A DNA stretch of 64,000 nucleotides from Urophycis tenuis (lineage: Eukaryota > Chordata > Actinopteri > Gadiformes > Phycidae), in contig JAXIVH010000087.1 of NCBI GenBank assembly GCA_036785325.1, positions 10,001 through 74,000 of the forward strand, given 5' to 3'. A model generated the notes under the pieces. It made no database searches. It was not told the DNA's origin and saw nothing but the letters and a program-made list of their open reading frames with translations. Each line of letters opens with the position of its first letter. The stretch's first letter is position 1. The position numbers and the translations under genes were made by a program. Shown here one piece after another: positions 12,156 through 23,652 of the stretch.

Positions 12156-12384
12156 AACACACAAAACACACGCGTCTTCCTCCCTTTGTCAGTGTGTCCT
12201 CCACACGCCGCCTGAAGGACAGACAACACGTGTGTTCCCTGCGGTGCCATGTCCCGTCTTCTAACATCCCTGTTCTCCCCCTGCCTCCCCCCTCCCTCCC
12301 CCCTGTGTAGCTCACGCCATCGTTCAAGTTCCCGGACACCCGGCTGTGAGGGGGGAGAGCGAGAGGGAGCGGATCACGTGCGCA

Positions 12385-12487
12385 CGTGTGTGAGTGTGTG
12401 TGTGTGAGTGTGTGTGTGTGTGTCTGCGTATGCGTGTGAGTGTTTGCATGTGAGTGTGTGCATGTGAGTGTGTGTGTGTGTGTGCAT

Positions 12488-12520
<33 letters not shown>

Positions 12521-12660
12521 CGTGTGAGTGTGCGTGTGAGTGTGCGTGTGAGTGTGCGTGTGTGCGTGTGTGTGTGCGTGTGAGTGTGCGTGTGAGTGTG
12601 CGTGTGCGTGTGAGTGTGCGTGTGTGTGTGTTTGAGTGTGTGTGTGTGTGTGTGTGTGTA
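12385..12660. repeat. interrupted (TG)n
   Basis: TG repeats with regular tgcg and tgag variants; directly after the candidate alternative exon at 12311-12350. Confidence 0.93.
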
Positions 12661-13787
12661 CACACGAGTGCTGGCCCGAATGCATGTTGAGGATGGTAGA
12701 AATGCAGCAGAGCGCGTGAAGAACAGAAGACGACGAAGGAGCTGCAGAGGGAGAGACAAGCCAGGCAGCGTGAGCTAGGCCGTCCAATCAGATCGCTACA
12801 CACACACGAGCCCACCTGCCCACCCAGCCCACCCCAAGCCCCCCCTCATAGGAATGCCGACCGGGGAGGAGGAAGTGTAGTCTGTCAGCTCGTGTGATTG
12901 GCTGACTTTCTCCACCCCCCCCCCCCCATCTTGACAAAGGTCAAGCAGAAAGGTCGCGACCTGCATGTGACTGGTGCAGGTACTGTATCACCTGCACCGC
13001 GGGCCGTGGATGCGACCGGGCGCTCCTCATTCAGGTCCAGGGGAGATAAAGCTACCGTTAAGGGAGGGGTCAAAGGTCAAACCTAGTCAAAATCTCGGTA
13101 AAAAAGGGGGTTAACGTAGAAGAAGAGGATTTGTACCAGCATCTCTAATGCTTTCTCCCATGTTTGTGGGTTCGGTTTGTCAATGATAATGTGATTAATG
13201 TTTCAAATTTCAAAGCAATATATATATATAAATTAAATAATACAACTACAAAAAAACTGTCTTGACATTTGTTTTTTATATATAAATTGCATGAATTGCT
13301 GATTACATCCATATATATATATATTTATAGAGATATATATTACCTCAATCGTCACTTTAAAAATACACTCATACAAACATCAGACTCTTCTTCAGAAGAG
13401 TCTCAAAGTACACAAATCTGTCAGATCTTCAAAACATCTTTCAAATCCGACAACAAAACAAACAGTAACGACAAATTCACCAGAAGAAAGGTGTTCTGTG
13501 GTGAGCGAGGTCCCATGGGGCTGGCGTACGTGACTAATAGAGCTCGATGCTGTCTGCCAGATAAAGTCATCTCAGCTTTAATATCGTGAAATGTTCTGTC
13601 TGACCCTGAGGGCAGTGTCCAGTGATGAGTCACAAGAGGAAGACCAGAAGGCACTGAGAGAGCCTCTGTCTCCATCTCTAATCTGTCTCCATCTCTCATC
13701 CATCTCCATCTCTAATCTGTCTCCATCTCTATCACAGGGATGTGAATCCCATTGAAGCTGTTTGTGTTAAAGGGCTGAATGAATTCT

Positions 13788-13793
13788 AATAAA
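13788..13793 (+). terminator. polyadenylation signal, probable anks1a 3' end
   Basis: AATAAA is followed about 30 bp later by a run rich in GT (gttgttgtgtgtgctgtg), the classical arrangement of a vertebrate cleavage and polyadenylation site. tcp11 on the other strand ends at 15099, so this would be the tail-to-tail gap. Confidence 0.55.
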
Positions 13794-14040
13794 CTTGTCA
13801 AGAGTTACATTTACAGCCTGCGTTGTTGTGTGTGCTGTGTTGCGTTGTCATTTCCTTTAAAGCTGATCTGTTCTGTAAAGACCAGACCAGAATCAGATAT
13901 ACTAACTAAACATTGCCTTTGAAATCTTTTCGCACAGTGATAGTGATAACCTACTAAACCATAACTGTTCAATGTCTACAAAAGTACAAAAATATATATT
14001 TGGCCATGACTTCACCCCGGCATTTTGGTTAAACCCATCA

Positions 14041-14071
14041 AATGATGATGATGATGACGATGACGATGATT

Positions 14072-14110
<39 letters not shown>

Positions 14111-14128
14111 GTGACGATGATGATGATG
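14041..14128. repeat. (GAT)n microsatellite
   Basis: About 28 gat/gac triplets between the convergent anks1a and tcp11 3' ends. Confidence 0.95.
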
Positions 14129-14524
14129 CACTCTGTGTCTCATCTGGTATGTGACCGACGTAACAGTTGAAAAGAAAATGATATTAACAAGATTGAGGCT
14201 TTTCCTCATTCAAAAAAACTGCACAATGCCCATTAAAAGAAGAACCATTAAAGAAAACTCAGAATGTCCATTCAAAAAGGATCCCAAAAAGTATTACAAA
14301 AAAAGATATATATATATATAGATTTGCCCATTTCATTGCATCACTAAGGTCCTGTTACACATGACAGAACCAGAAGACCCGCGCTGCTGGATGTTTTCTA
14401 TCTCCAAACGAACAGAACATGTGTGGTGACGTCACAACGCCACGCAGAGTCCACTGCAGCGAGCGTCTGGTGTTTACACACTCTGAGAAATACACCCCCC
14501 GGCAGGCCCGGGGGAATGGGGGGT

Positions 14525-15170
14525 CCGGGGACCCACCTCCCGGTCTCCTCCCCCCCAGGGGTCCTAGTGCCCCACCTCCCGGTCTCCTCCCCCCCAGGGG
14601 TCCTAGTGCCCCACCTCCCCAGTGTCCTCCCCCCAGGGGTCCTAGTGCCCCACCCCCCGGTCTCCTCCCCCCCCAGGGGTCCTAGCGCCCCACCTCCCCA
14701 GTCTCCTCCCCCCCAGGGGTCCTAGCGCCCCACCTCCCCGGTGTCCTCCCCCCCAGGGGTCCTAGTGCCCCCCCCAGGGGTCCTAGCGCCCCACCTCCCC
14801 AGTGTCCTCCCCCCAGGGGTCCTAGCGCCCCACCTCCCCAGTCTCCTCCCCCCAGGGGTCCTAGTGCCCCACCTCCCCAGTGTCCTCCCCCCCAGGGGTC
14901 CTAGTGCCCCACCTCCCCAGTGTCCTCCCCCCCAGGGGTCCTAGCGCCCCACCTCCCCGGTCTCCTCCCCCCCGGGGGTCCTAGCACCCCACCTCCCCAG
15001 TGTCCTCCCCCCCAGGGGTCCTAGTGCCCCACCTCCCCAGTGTCCTCCCCCCAGGGGTCCTAGTGCCCCACCTCCCCGGTCTCCTCCCCCCAGGGGTCCT
15101 AGCGCCCCACCTCCCCGGTGTCCTCCCCCCCGGGGGACCGGGGACCCACCTCCCCGGTCTCCTCCCCCCC
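14525..15170. repeat. 39-bp minisatellite overlapping tcp11 coding end
   Basis: About 16 units of 'cccacctccccagtgtcctc' plus 'cccccaggggtcctagtgc'. The 15099-15170 part is translated as the tcp11 C-terminus and the TAG stop lies within a unit (ctagcgcc on the plus strand). Confidence 0.95.
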
Positions 15171-15370
15171 AGGGGGGAGCAGCAGCCTCCTGAGGGCCGT
15201 GGCGTAGTGGGGACCGAACACGGAGCGGTTGAAGTGGACCAGCCGTCTGAAGCCCTCCCCCAGCGCCGCCAGCTCGCGGCCCACCGGCCCCAGGACGGCC
15301 GGGGGGGCTGGGGCCCTCCGGGCTGCACTGGCCTCCAGCGTCGCCCGCAGGAAGCCCTGCACTCTCTCCC
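15099..15370 (-). CDS. tcp11: tcp11 terminal exon with repeat-derived C-terminus
   Basis: The acceptor tctctcag ends at 15371 and the stop TAG is at 15101-15099. ERVQGFLRATLEASA to LVHFNRSVFGPHYATALRRL is the family C-terminal block. The family normally ends soon after; here about 27 further residues, including two copies of EETGEVG/EDTGEVG, come from the 39-bp minisatellite. Confidence 0.88.
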
Positions 15371-15555
15371 CTGAGAGAGGGAGGGGGGGGGGATACGGGA
15401 TGAATGTGTGTATGTGTATGTGTGCGTGTACGTGTGTATGTGTTTACTTACTACACATTTACGCACACACAGAAACATTCGATTCATTACCCAGGCACAG
15501 AGGTACGCACACAGATATAAACACACTTTGATGAATTCTCTCTCCATCCCTCCCG

Positions 15556-15619
<64 letters not shown>

Positions 15620-18600
15620 CGCCTGAAGCAGGGCACATCAAAATAATAATCTAGAATAAATCATGTGAAGGTGAAAGGTTGCTGAGATACAGGACGTCTG
15701 TTTCTGTCTGTGTCTGTAGCACACGTAGCATCAACACATCTTTAGCTCTGACTACAAACATACTCGACTCACCAAACTAAACATGACAATAACAGACTTG
15801 AAACTAACAAATTAAACTTCAGCTTCATGAAGTGATGGAACCGTAAATGTAAGGTAAATGTAAGGTATACAGTGTGTAAGGTTTATATGTAAGGTATACA
15901 GTGTGTAAGGTTTATATGTAAGGTATACAGTGTGTAAGGTTTATATGTAAGGTATACAGTATGTAAGGTAAATGTAAGGTATATCCTTACAAGGCCGCCT
16001 TCTCCCTGCTGCGCGTCTCGAGATGTTTCCTGTCCCCCACCCGCCTTGCTGCCTTGCCGCGGTAGCTCCTGATGATGTACGGTTTGTTTACGCCGAGCCC
16101 CGAGCTGGGCTGCGGGTTAAGCTAACATGGGTTCAGGGCCCCGCGCTGGGCTGCGGGTTAAGCTAGGTTCACAGCTCCACGCTGGGCTGCGGGTTAAGCT
16201 AGGTTCACAGCTCCACGCTGGGCTGCGGGTTAAGCTAGGTTCACAGCTCCACGCTGGGCTGCGGGTTAAGCTAGGTTCACAGCTCCCACGCTGGGCTGGG
16301 GGTTAAGCTAGGTTCACAGCTCCCACGCTGGGCTGGGGGTTAAGCTAGGTTCACAGCCCCGCACTGGGCTGCGGGTTAAGGTAGGTTCACGGCCCCGCGC
16401 TGGGCTGCGGGTTAAGCTAGGTTCATGGCCCCGCGCTGGGGGTTAAGATAGGTTCACAGCCCCGCGCTGGGCTGGGGGTTAAGATAGGTTCACAGCCCCG
16501 CGCTGGGTTGGGGGGTTAAGCTAACACGGGTTCACGGCCCCGCACTGGGCTTGGGGTTAAGCTAACACGGGTTCACGGCCCGCGTTAGCACTGCCTCTGT
16601 GCCTCTGCCACACCGCCAGGGCATCAACAATGCATGCGTGTTTGAGAAACGCCGTAACCGCCGCCAGGAACCACACGCCTGCACCGCGGCGAGCCCTGAG
16701 AGGGGAACAGGTACCTGATGAAATATAGATGTAGTGCAGAGAGAGAGGGGCCCAGTGTGGGCAGGACAGCGGGCTGAGAGAGAGCGTTGTGTATCCTGAG
16801 CAGGCTACAGTCCGGTCCCACCAGCGCATTGTCACGCATCTCATTACGCGCCTCTCCGCGTGGGAGCATGCAACCGACCGCCGCCACGCAGGTTAGCGCA
16901 CCGGAGCAGGCTGTCCCATGATGCTTTGTGGCACGAGGTCACCTGTTTTACGCGGCCTGTGGAGTAACACGTCCATTACAAGGTCATGGGAGCGTGTTGC
17001 CTCGCGTTATGAGACTCACTGAATTAGAATCAGAATGGAGCCTGGGTCACGACAGACCTGAGCTGCACACTAAGGGACCGGCCGGGACCCCTGGCTGTGA
17101 AAATGTTTTCAGGTTGTGTTTATCAGTACAGAAGGTGTTGAGTGTGACCTCTGACCTATGATGTTTCGGATGGGGTTGGAGGGCCTCCAGAGGTCTGCTA
17201 TCTGGCCCCTCAGTGCATCCTGGCCCTGCTGGGACAGCGGGGGGCCTCCCAGCGACTCCAAAGCAGGGTTGACCTGGACCACCAGCTGGTCCCCCAGAGC
17301 CTGCAGCGCCCCCGTCAGGTCTGGCTCCCTGCAGAGAGACGTGGTTATAACCTGCCGCTACATCGAGGCTTGTAACTGACGCTGTTTAAATGTTATCATC
17401 TACAGATTAGACAAACTCAGTTTCTTATGCAAACAATGTTTTTGGCTAACATTTTGACTGTTGCAGTTCTAGTTGAATCAAAACTGAAATAATAATCATA
17501 TATATATATATATATATATATATAGCGAATAGGAAAGAAACCAAAATTGTGGATTGATTTGTCAGTATCAGTGTATCAATTTAGCAATGATAAAATGTAT
17601 TTTGATATTTTAATCAAACTGAATAAAAACATGACAACAGACAATGTTTTGGGGATGCTGGTTGTTGCTTGAAATGTGTTTAGTTCTGCCCCCTCTCTTC
17701 AAGCACAGTCTATCCCAGCCAGGTGCGTTACATCTAAGGCTGTACGCATCCATCAACACACCGTGACAGTGTGTTTCTACGGAAACGGATAGAATGAGGT
17801 TAGCGCGATCCATTTTGACAAGCTAGCCGCCAGCTGTCGCCTCCATCGGCTTCTTCCTCAAACATCCTCTGTTCCCACGGTGACGGCATGCACACACACA
17901 TCGCCCTGTTTGTCCATCTCTTACCTGGCCTGGCTGCCCTCCAGCAGAGCAGCAACGGTCTGCTTGAGTTTACCTACAAACCCTGGCAGGGAGAAAACAG
18001 CGCCCCCACACTGAGCGCTGGTCAGCAGCAGTACTGCGGCCTGGAGCTCCAGCATGTCTACTTTCTGACCCAGTGTGTCCAAGCGGGCTTTGTCCATCAG
18101 CACAGTCTGTTGGGGGGAGAGGCAGCTTATGTTTACTCACTTCATGGTTAAACCCAGAAAGGGGTTGGCTGTTAGCAACAATGTGTCATCCTGCACACTA
18201 GATTACTATTTGGTCTTTAGTTATGTAGAAGATATTTTTGTCCCAAACAACTCCCAGTGAATTCAGATGCACTCATTAAGGGCATTAGAGAATCTTGCTC
18301 AATGATGTCTGTAGGTTGGACATTGAGGTTCGAAGCCAGAACCTGGCTTCGAATTTCAATGTCCGGTCCATCACCTGGAGGTTTAAACACCCTAACTCTA
18401 CTCTACTCTACTGTACCCCTCCCTGTTCTTAGTTCAACATGCGGGGAATGCAACTATTGACACATAATGAACCAGACTTCAGTGTCACTGAGGTCAGTCC
18501 AGCCCAGACCGACCTCTGGATACCGGTGGTCCTGAGGGTCCCAGCGGAGCAGACCCATGTAGGCCCGGTTGAGGACGGCCGTGGGGCTCACAGACGCCTG

Positions 18601-20054
18601 GCTGCCGGGGCCTCCCGGGTCAGAACCAGACCGTCCGGTCAGCGCTGTCTGCTGTTCCTCAGCTGCCGTCTGCAGCCAGGCGATGGTGTTGTCCAGAGAA
18701 CCTGGACCGGAACCACAGGGTGGAGAGGAGAGAGTCAGAGAGAGAGACAGCAGACATGGCTGTGGTGTCCTGACCTTCTGACCAGGGCTTCCTCTCTCAC
18801 CTGGCTGTTTGTCCAGCAGCTGCTGGAACTTGGCTCTCTCGTATGGCACTGCCTGCTGGAGGAGGTGGGGCCTCAGGCTGTGGAGGGTGAAGTTCACCAT
18901 GTCCTTCTTCATCAGCTCCAGCACACGCAGCACCTCCCTGGAGGAGCAGGAGGGGCAGGAGGAGCACCACTGTGTGAAACTCTCTGGTGCTGACTAGACA
19001 CTGCAACTAAGGATTCGTTTCTTGGTTGATTGAGCGTGCAATCATTATTTCAGATGTCATTTAGTCAATGACATTTCATCAAAGGGATCTCTTACATTTG
19101 CTGGCTTTTCCTGACAAGCCACAAAGAAAGACTAAAATATTAATCTTATAATGTTCCATGAACCAACTTTTTGAATTCCTGAAGCATTAAGCAGCAAACG
19201 TACGGAATTTGTACTTGATGAATGACTTAAACCATGAATCACGATGAGATTAGACTCATTTCCTGTCGACTAACGAACGGTTGCAGCCAGAGCTCTGACC
19301 GCCCCACATGACCCCTGACCTGAAGAGGTCCACGGGATGGCTGAGGGACCTCAGGACCTGGATCTCTGGGTCCCGTATGGGTGCACACAGCGTGGCCATG
19401 GTGGAGGTGATGAAGGCCGCCAGCCCTTGGAGGTCCAGCGCCCCGTGCTCCACCTCCTGCTGGATCAGGTCCAGGTCCAGGACCCGGTCCAGCTGGGCCC
19501 GCAGCCTCACGTGGCCCGGCAGCAGGAGGGCCTGCAGCATCTAGGAGGTTCCAGCGGCAGGATGCTGGGGTTATCGTAGTGCAACACAAAACACAAACTG
19601 CAGCAACACACGCAAAACGTAGCGCGCTTGCTTTGTGAAACACTGTCAGAAACATAGTTCTGTGTCCGCCCAACCCGACCACGTGCTCCAGGCTTCAGGG
19701 CCCGTGATGCCCAACACTTCTCTGGGGCCTCCGGGTCAAACAGCCGCCGTGGGCCTCGAGTCTGTCGGACACTTCTCACGTCTGCCTTTTACCATAAAGA
19801 GTGTCTCATATGCAGGGTTCATAATGTCTGTAGTGTGAGGCAGGAGTTAGGGCTTCAGGATCAGTCTGTGTTGGTTATTCACACATTCTACTGTTCTCAG
19901 TGAGAGTGAAGTGTAACTACAGACACTGCTTAGCTGTTAAGGTCACATTTGGGGATAATATGTGAAACACCTCAACATTATAAAGAGCATTAAAGTGCAT
20001 GAGAGCTGAGTCTAAAGATCTCTTGAGTGTGTATGTGTGTGTGTATGGGCATGC

Positions 20055-20106
<52 letters not shown>

Positions 20107-22121
20107 TGTGTAGTGTAGTGTGTGTAGTGTAGTGTTTAATGAGTCCAGGGAGCAGCTGTAGAGAGAGATTCTGTGCTGCTAGCTAAGATGTTGTGATCCT
20201 AATTAATTGAAACATCTGCCGTGGCAGGTGCCCACTCCATAAACACACAGTCACATGACCACCTCGGTCACATGACCCACTCTCAGCAGCTGTAAATAGA
20301 ACACTTAACCTCGGGTCTCTAGAAGGTACACACCATCTGCTGTAGGCTTTGTTGTTGTTGTTACTTTATATATTTGTGTGGACTTATACGTTTGTGTGTT
20401 CCAGCCAAAAATATACAGTGTCCAGAATGAGGTGACAGAAGGGTGACTGAACTGATAAAAGCGCCTGCATCGGCAGTATTATGAAGGTTGCTAACTGGGG
20501 GTCGTTGGCACACCGTCGGGACCTCTGGGAACAATTACCGCTAATCGCCAAAGGTGTCACCAAAGACAACGAAACGGCCATCTCTGAGAGTGCCACTTCA
20601 ATACCTTGTTCAAACTTATAAATTACAAAAATGAAAATGTTTCAGTAATTATACAATATTTGATCAAATACATAATAATGACTCAAACTGAACTGTTAGG
20701 GCGTTCCTTGTAAGCACCTCCGAACCTCCCATGGCAAATACCTTTCATAAAGGTGTTATTAAAATGTAATCCTTGTGGAGGAGCCCCTGTAAGGGACAAT
20801 CCCTCTCCGGGGGTCGATCTGAACATAATCCTCTCAATGTTAGGTCACACAACTCTGTCGATCATGTCATTGCTTGCAGGAAATGTACACCTTTCTCTGA
20901 CGTTCGTAATAAGATAAGAAAACACTTTATTCATCACCGGAGGAAAACCAAGGTATTACAGTAATAATTACAACATCCAATTAATTTATAACGCTAAAGA
21001 GTAAAAAAAAAACAAGCAAATATCGACCACAGTCAAATTAGAATATCCATCCATCCATTATCGTGACCGCTTATCCTCTACGAGGGTCGCGGGGGGGCTG
21101 GAGCCAATCCCAGCTGCAACGGGCGAGAGGCGGGGTACACCCTGGACAGGTCGCCAGCCTATCACAGGGCTAACATACATAGACAAACAACCATTCACAC
21201 TCACATACACACCTATGGTCAATTTAGAGACACCAATTAACCTAATCCCCAACCTGCATGTTTTTGGTCTGTGGGAGGAAGCCGGAGTACCCGGAGAGAA
21301 CCCACGCAAGCACGGGGAGAACATGCAAACTCCACACAGAAGATCCCGGGCCCCAGGTGGATTCGAACCCAGAACCCTCTTGCTGTGAGGCGACAGTGCT
21401 AACCACCGCACCACCGTGCCGCCCCAAATTAGAATATGTCAAATAAAAGCAGAAAGAGGGTCAGGGACTTGAGGAGAGGTCGACACTAAAAGCCTTGCTC
21501 TCACTGAGGTTGACTGGTGAAGGGCCAGACTCGTCACTCACCGTCTTGACCTCAAGCAGCAGAGGGACCGCCTGGCGGTGGTCGGGGGGATCGCTCTCCA
21601 GCTGCTCCCGCAGGATGTCCCAGAAGGCCCGGTGGACCATCTCCCCCACCCTGCCCTCCAGGCTGCGTTGCAAACACGACAAACACTCAGTTCCGTCGAC
21701 CTATTTATTTTTTCAAAACGTGTTTTTGTTTGGTGTTTATTCATCTTGCCTGTCTTTGGGTGGGCTGGAGGATCTGAAACGGAAGTCTTCGTTGACCACA
21801 ATTTCGTGGGCCAAGCTGAGGTTGGAAACACAGTTCTGTAATTCCATCAGATGGGATATGGGGACGTTCTGAGGGGGGCTCCCTGAGGAGAGACGGATCA
21901 AAACACGCACACGCGCACACGCAACCGCACACGCACACGCGCGGAGAAAGAGAGGCGAGTGAAGGGATAAGCATTAAGCCAAATATCTAATCTTTTTCAA
22001 ATGGTATCCAAAAATAGTGACGATGACTAATTCGATTACCTGACGGAGATTCAAGCTTTTCCAGGCGGGGGACGTCGGTGGGCGCATCGGTGTTCTCTCC
22101 CGTGTTGTTTGGCAGTGGCAT
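15099..22121 (-). CDS. tcp11: T-complex protein 11 (TCP11 family), complete
   Basis: Nine coding exons on the minus strand: 22121-22040, 21882-21750, 21662-21542, 19540-19320, 18937-18801, 18701-18514, 18106-17925, 17328-17156 and 15370-15099. They total 1509 bases (502 codons plus stop) and all phases agree. Family blocks in order: LAHEIVVNEDF, VHRAFWDILREQL, LLLPGHVRLRAQL with DLDLIQQEVEHGAL, APIRDPE, KKDMVNFTLHSLRPHL with YERAKFQQLLDKQP, TVLMDKARLDTL, and LVHFNRSVFGPHY. The length is normal for the family. Mammalian TCP11 is testis-biased and tied to sperm capacitation and PKA signalling; TCP11L1 is the close paralogue. Some blocks resemble L1, but adjacency to anks1a, as on human 6p21, favours TCP11. 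Oddities: one GC-AG intron, and a C-terminus that runs into a minisatellite. Confidence 0.9.
15558..15616. repeat. (TG)n microsatellite
   Basis: Perfect TG tract in the last tcp11 intron. The flank ccatccctcccgctg is nearly identical to the flank of the (CA)n at 45156-45314 in reverse. Confidence 0.95.
15845..15985. repeat. 29-bp minisatellite
   Basis: About four to five units of 'taaggtatacagtgtgtaag' plus 'gtttatatg' in the last tcp11 intron. Confidence 0.88.
16094..16585. repeat. 36-bp minisatellite
   Basis: About 13 units of 'ttcacagctccacgctgggc' plus 'tgcgggttaagctagg'. Unit length drifts at the right edge. Confidence 0.92.
17156..17328 (-). CDS. tcp11: tcp11 exon (EPDLTGALQALGDQL)
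   Basis: Acceptor ctctgcag, donor GTCAGA. It encodes EPDLTGALQALGDQ to NPIRNII and leaves one base that completes a Gly codon in the last exon. Confidence 0.88.
17925..18106 (-). CDS. tcp11: tcp11 exon (TVLMDKARL)
   Basis: Acceptor ccccaacag, donor GTAAGA. It encodes TVLMDKARLDTLGQKV to LLEGSQA plus two bases of Arg. Aligns with human TLLMDRTRLQEL. Confidence 0.92.
18514..18701 (-). CDS. tcp11: tcp11 exon (SLDNTIAWLQTAAEE)
   Basis: Acceptor ccggtccag, donor GTCGGT. It starts GSLDNTIAWL, has a variable Gly/Ser/Pro stretch and ends NRAYMGLLRWDP to HRYPE. Confidence 0.9.
18801..18937 (-). CDS. tcp11: tcp11 exon (KKDMVNF, YERAKFQQLL)
   Basis: Acceptor ctcctccag, donor GTGAGA. It encodes EVLRVLELMKKDMVNFTL through YERAKFQQLLDKQP, the best-conserved block of the family. 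Confidence 0.93.
19320..19540 (-). CDS. tcp11: tcp11 exon (LLLPGHVRLRAQL to HPVDLFR)
   Basis: Acceptor cctcctag, donor GTCAGG. It carries DLDLIQQEVEHGALDL and TLCAPIRDPEIQVL, two hallmark blocks of the TCP11 family. Confidence 0.92.
20058..20135. repeat. (GT)n microsatellite
   Basis: GT tract with a short gtgtagt tail, in a tcp11 intron. Confidence 0.9.
21055..21425 (-). mobile_element. complete tRNA-derived SINE with ATCC tail
   Basis: About 370 bp. On the minus strand it begins GGGGCGGCACGGTGGTGCGG, has GGTTCGAATCC as B box, a long conserved body and ends in (GGAT)n. This family is very common in teleost genomes. It sits upstream of tcp11 exon 21542-21662, in the intron. Confidence 0.82.
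21542..21662 (-). CDS. tcp11: tcp11 exon (VHRAFWDILREQ block)
   Basis: Acceptor caacgcag, donor GTGAGT. It encodes SLEGRVGEMVHRAFWD to LLLEVKT, aligning with the human SSLEGKVKETVHNAFWD segment. Confidence 0.9.
21750..21882 (-). CDS. tcp11: tcp11 exon (LAHEIVVNEDF block)
   Basis: Acceptor ctcctcag; 43 full codons with two spare bases at each side. The donor reads AG|GCAAGA, a GC donor. Only this donor joins in phase to the SLEGRV exon. Confidence 0.85.
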
Positions 22122-22126
22122 CGCGG
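22040..22126 (-). CDS. tcp11: tcp11 exon with start codon
   Basis: The acceptor gttgcag ends at 22127, ATG is at 22121-22119 and donor GTAATC follows 22040. It encodes MPLPNNTGENT to LESPS and leaves one base of a Gly codon. Five untranslated bases precede ATG, so at least one upstream non-coding exon is needed. Confidence 0.8.
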
Positions 22127-22365
22127 CTGCAACAGGCTGTATTACACATTGGACAAGTACTATGGCGAATTTGTGTGCAATTTACCTTTCAGTAAACACG
22201 AAATAGTGCATTGTAATAAATGCTAAAATAGCCATTTGACAGCTTGTGTCTCAAATGATTCACCTACCAAAGACTTAGCTTTGAGAATCGGTCTAATCAA
22301 CACTCAAACCATGGAAATCAGCTCATACATTAAATGTAAGTCCTAGGCTGAGGTACAGTGTCAGT

Positions 22366-22488
22366 ACCGACCTGACTGAGGTGTTCGAGGCTCAGGACGG
22401 ACCTATCTGAGGTGTTCGAGGTTCAGACGGACCTATCCGAGGCGTTCGAGGCTCAGGACGGACCTGTCTGAGGTGTTCGAGGCTCCCG
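22366..22488. repeat. about 31-bp repeat upstream of tcp11
   Basis: Four units of 'acctgtctgaggtgttcgag' plus 'gctcaggacgg'. Located 240-370 bp upstream of the tcp11 ATG. Confidence 0.85.
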
Positions 22489-22740
22489 TCACGTTAAAAA
22501 ACATCCGCGCTGTAGTTTAAAAACGGGCCAAACCACTGTGACCAATAACAGTCCTAACCGGATATGACAGTGTGGTGGTTGGTCTCAACTCGTATCTTTA
22601 AGCGAATGAAACAGCAATTATTGACACTCTTCCAGTTTTGCAGCAAGACTATATCATATGATTAACTCACTAGTTAACTTAAATGCGAATAATAAACACA
22701 CATTGCCCGCGGATGGTTCAGTCCAAAGTTGAATAAAAAC

Positions 22741-22771
22741 AGGGGGCGTGGTTCTACGAGCCACGCCCCTT
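22741..22771. promoter_or_regulatory. inverted CACCC/KLF-box pair upstream of tcp11
   Basis: Two arms, ggggcgtgg and ccacgcccc, face each other across about 8 bases. Each arm is a GC/CACCC box as bound by Sp/KLF factors. It lies about 630 bp upstream of the tcp11 ATG and could belong to a promoter. Confidence 0.3.
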
Positions 22772-23652
22772 TCCCCAAATAACAATCACGAATATTCACG
22801 ACAATGTCTTCGTGTGTTATCGGAGATCTATTGTGAAACAGTGGAACACTGCGGTCCCATCTGACGCTTTGTGTGGTCTGGTCCGGTGTGTGACTATATG
22901 ATGTCTATGTGTGAGCCTACAAACGTTGGTCAGGTCAGGAGGTCAGATGCTGCGGTTCTCCTACGTCAGTGTCCACGCTCACCAAGAACTATGGAGAAAC
23001 GGCTCTGTGCCGAGCATTTAGTACAACTATTGTGTACAATAATGTGAACAAGTGATGCTAAACTATATTAGAGGTCACGTTCGATGTACTTGGCACATTG
23101 AATGGTTAGTTGTCCCACTAACTTTATTGCTTATAACAGGGGTACATCGCTGCCACCTAAAGTAATCACCATCTCAGTGAAGCGATATATACAAATTGAT
23201 TACGGAGGTCATTGTGTCTGTTATAGTTGTAAATCTGTAGATAGATGTAGTGTGTTGTTACATTGTAGACTACACAAATAATAAAACTGTAAATTACAAT
23301 GTTAAAATATTCACTTCCACTTGAACTTACTAAACCTGTAAGTTAAACATTCTCATTGAAATAACCACCACAGGGAAAACAAGGTTTTTTTGCAGATTGT
23401 TTTATCATTGAAAAATGTGTAAGAAATATTTTCTTTGATAAATACAAGCATCTGACAAAGTCTCATATAGAAAACAAAATCATAAGCCTTTCAATACAAT
23501 CACAAAACACAAAGATATAAAAAAAACATTACAAATATCTGCCAAGCTATAATATGTACATAATTGCATATTTCATAATATTAACATTTAAAAAAATAAT
23601 GATACAAAAACCGAAACAAACGATAACTTAGAAAGCAAAAGCCACATACAAA

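Larger units (their letters stand above)
8783..13815 (+). other. anks1a: probable anks1a 3' UTR and downstream repeats
   Basis: No coding exon of a known gene is visible here. The stretch holds long (CA)n and (TG)n tracts, a (TTA)n tract at 9353-9415, a 29-bp repeat at 11706-11850 and an AATAAA at 12150. A stronger AATAAA at 13788 is followed by GT-rich sequence. The extent of the UTR is inferred; a shorter form ending near 12.17 kb is possible. Confidence 0.45.

Noticed and set aside
14419..14944. Pro-rich plus-strand frames (PPPGLLPPRGPSAP)
   Set aside because: Translation of the 39-bp minisatellite on the strand opposite tcp11.
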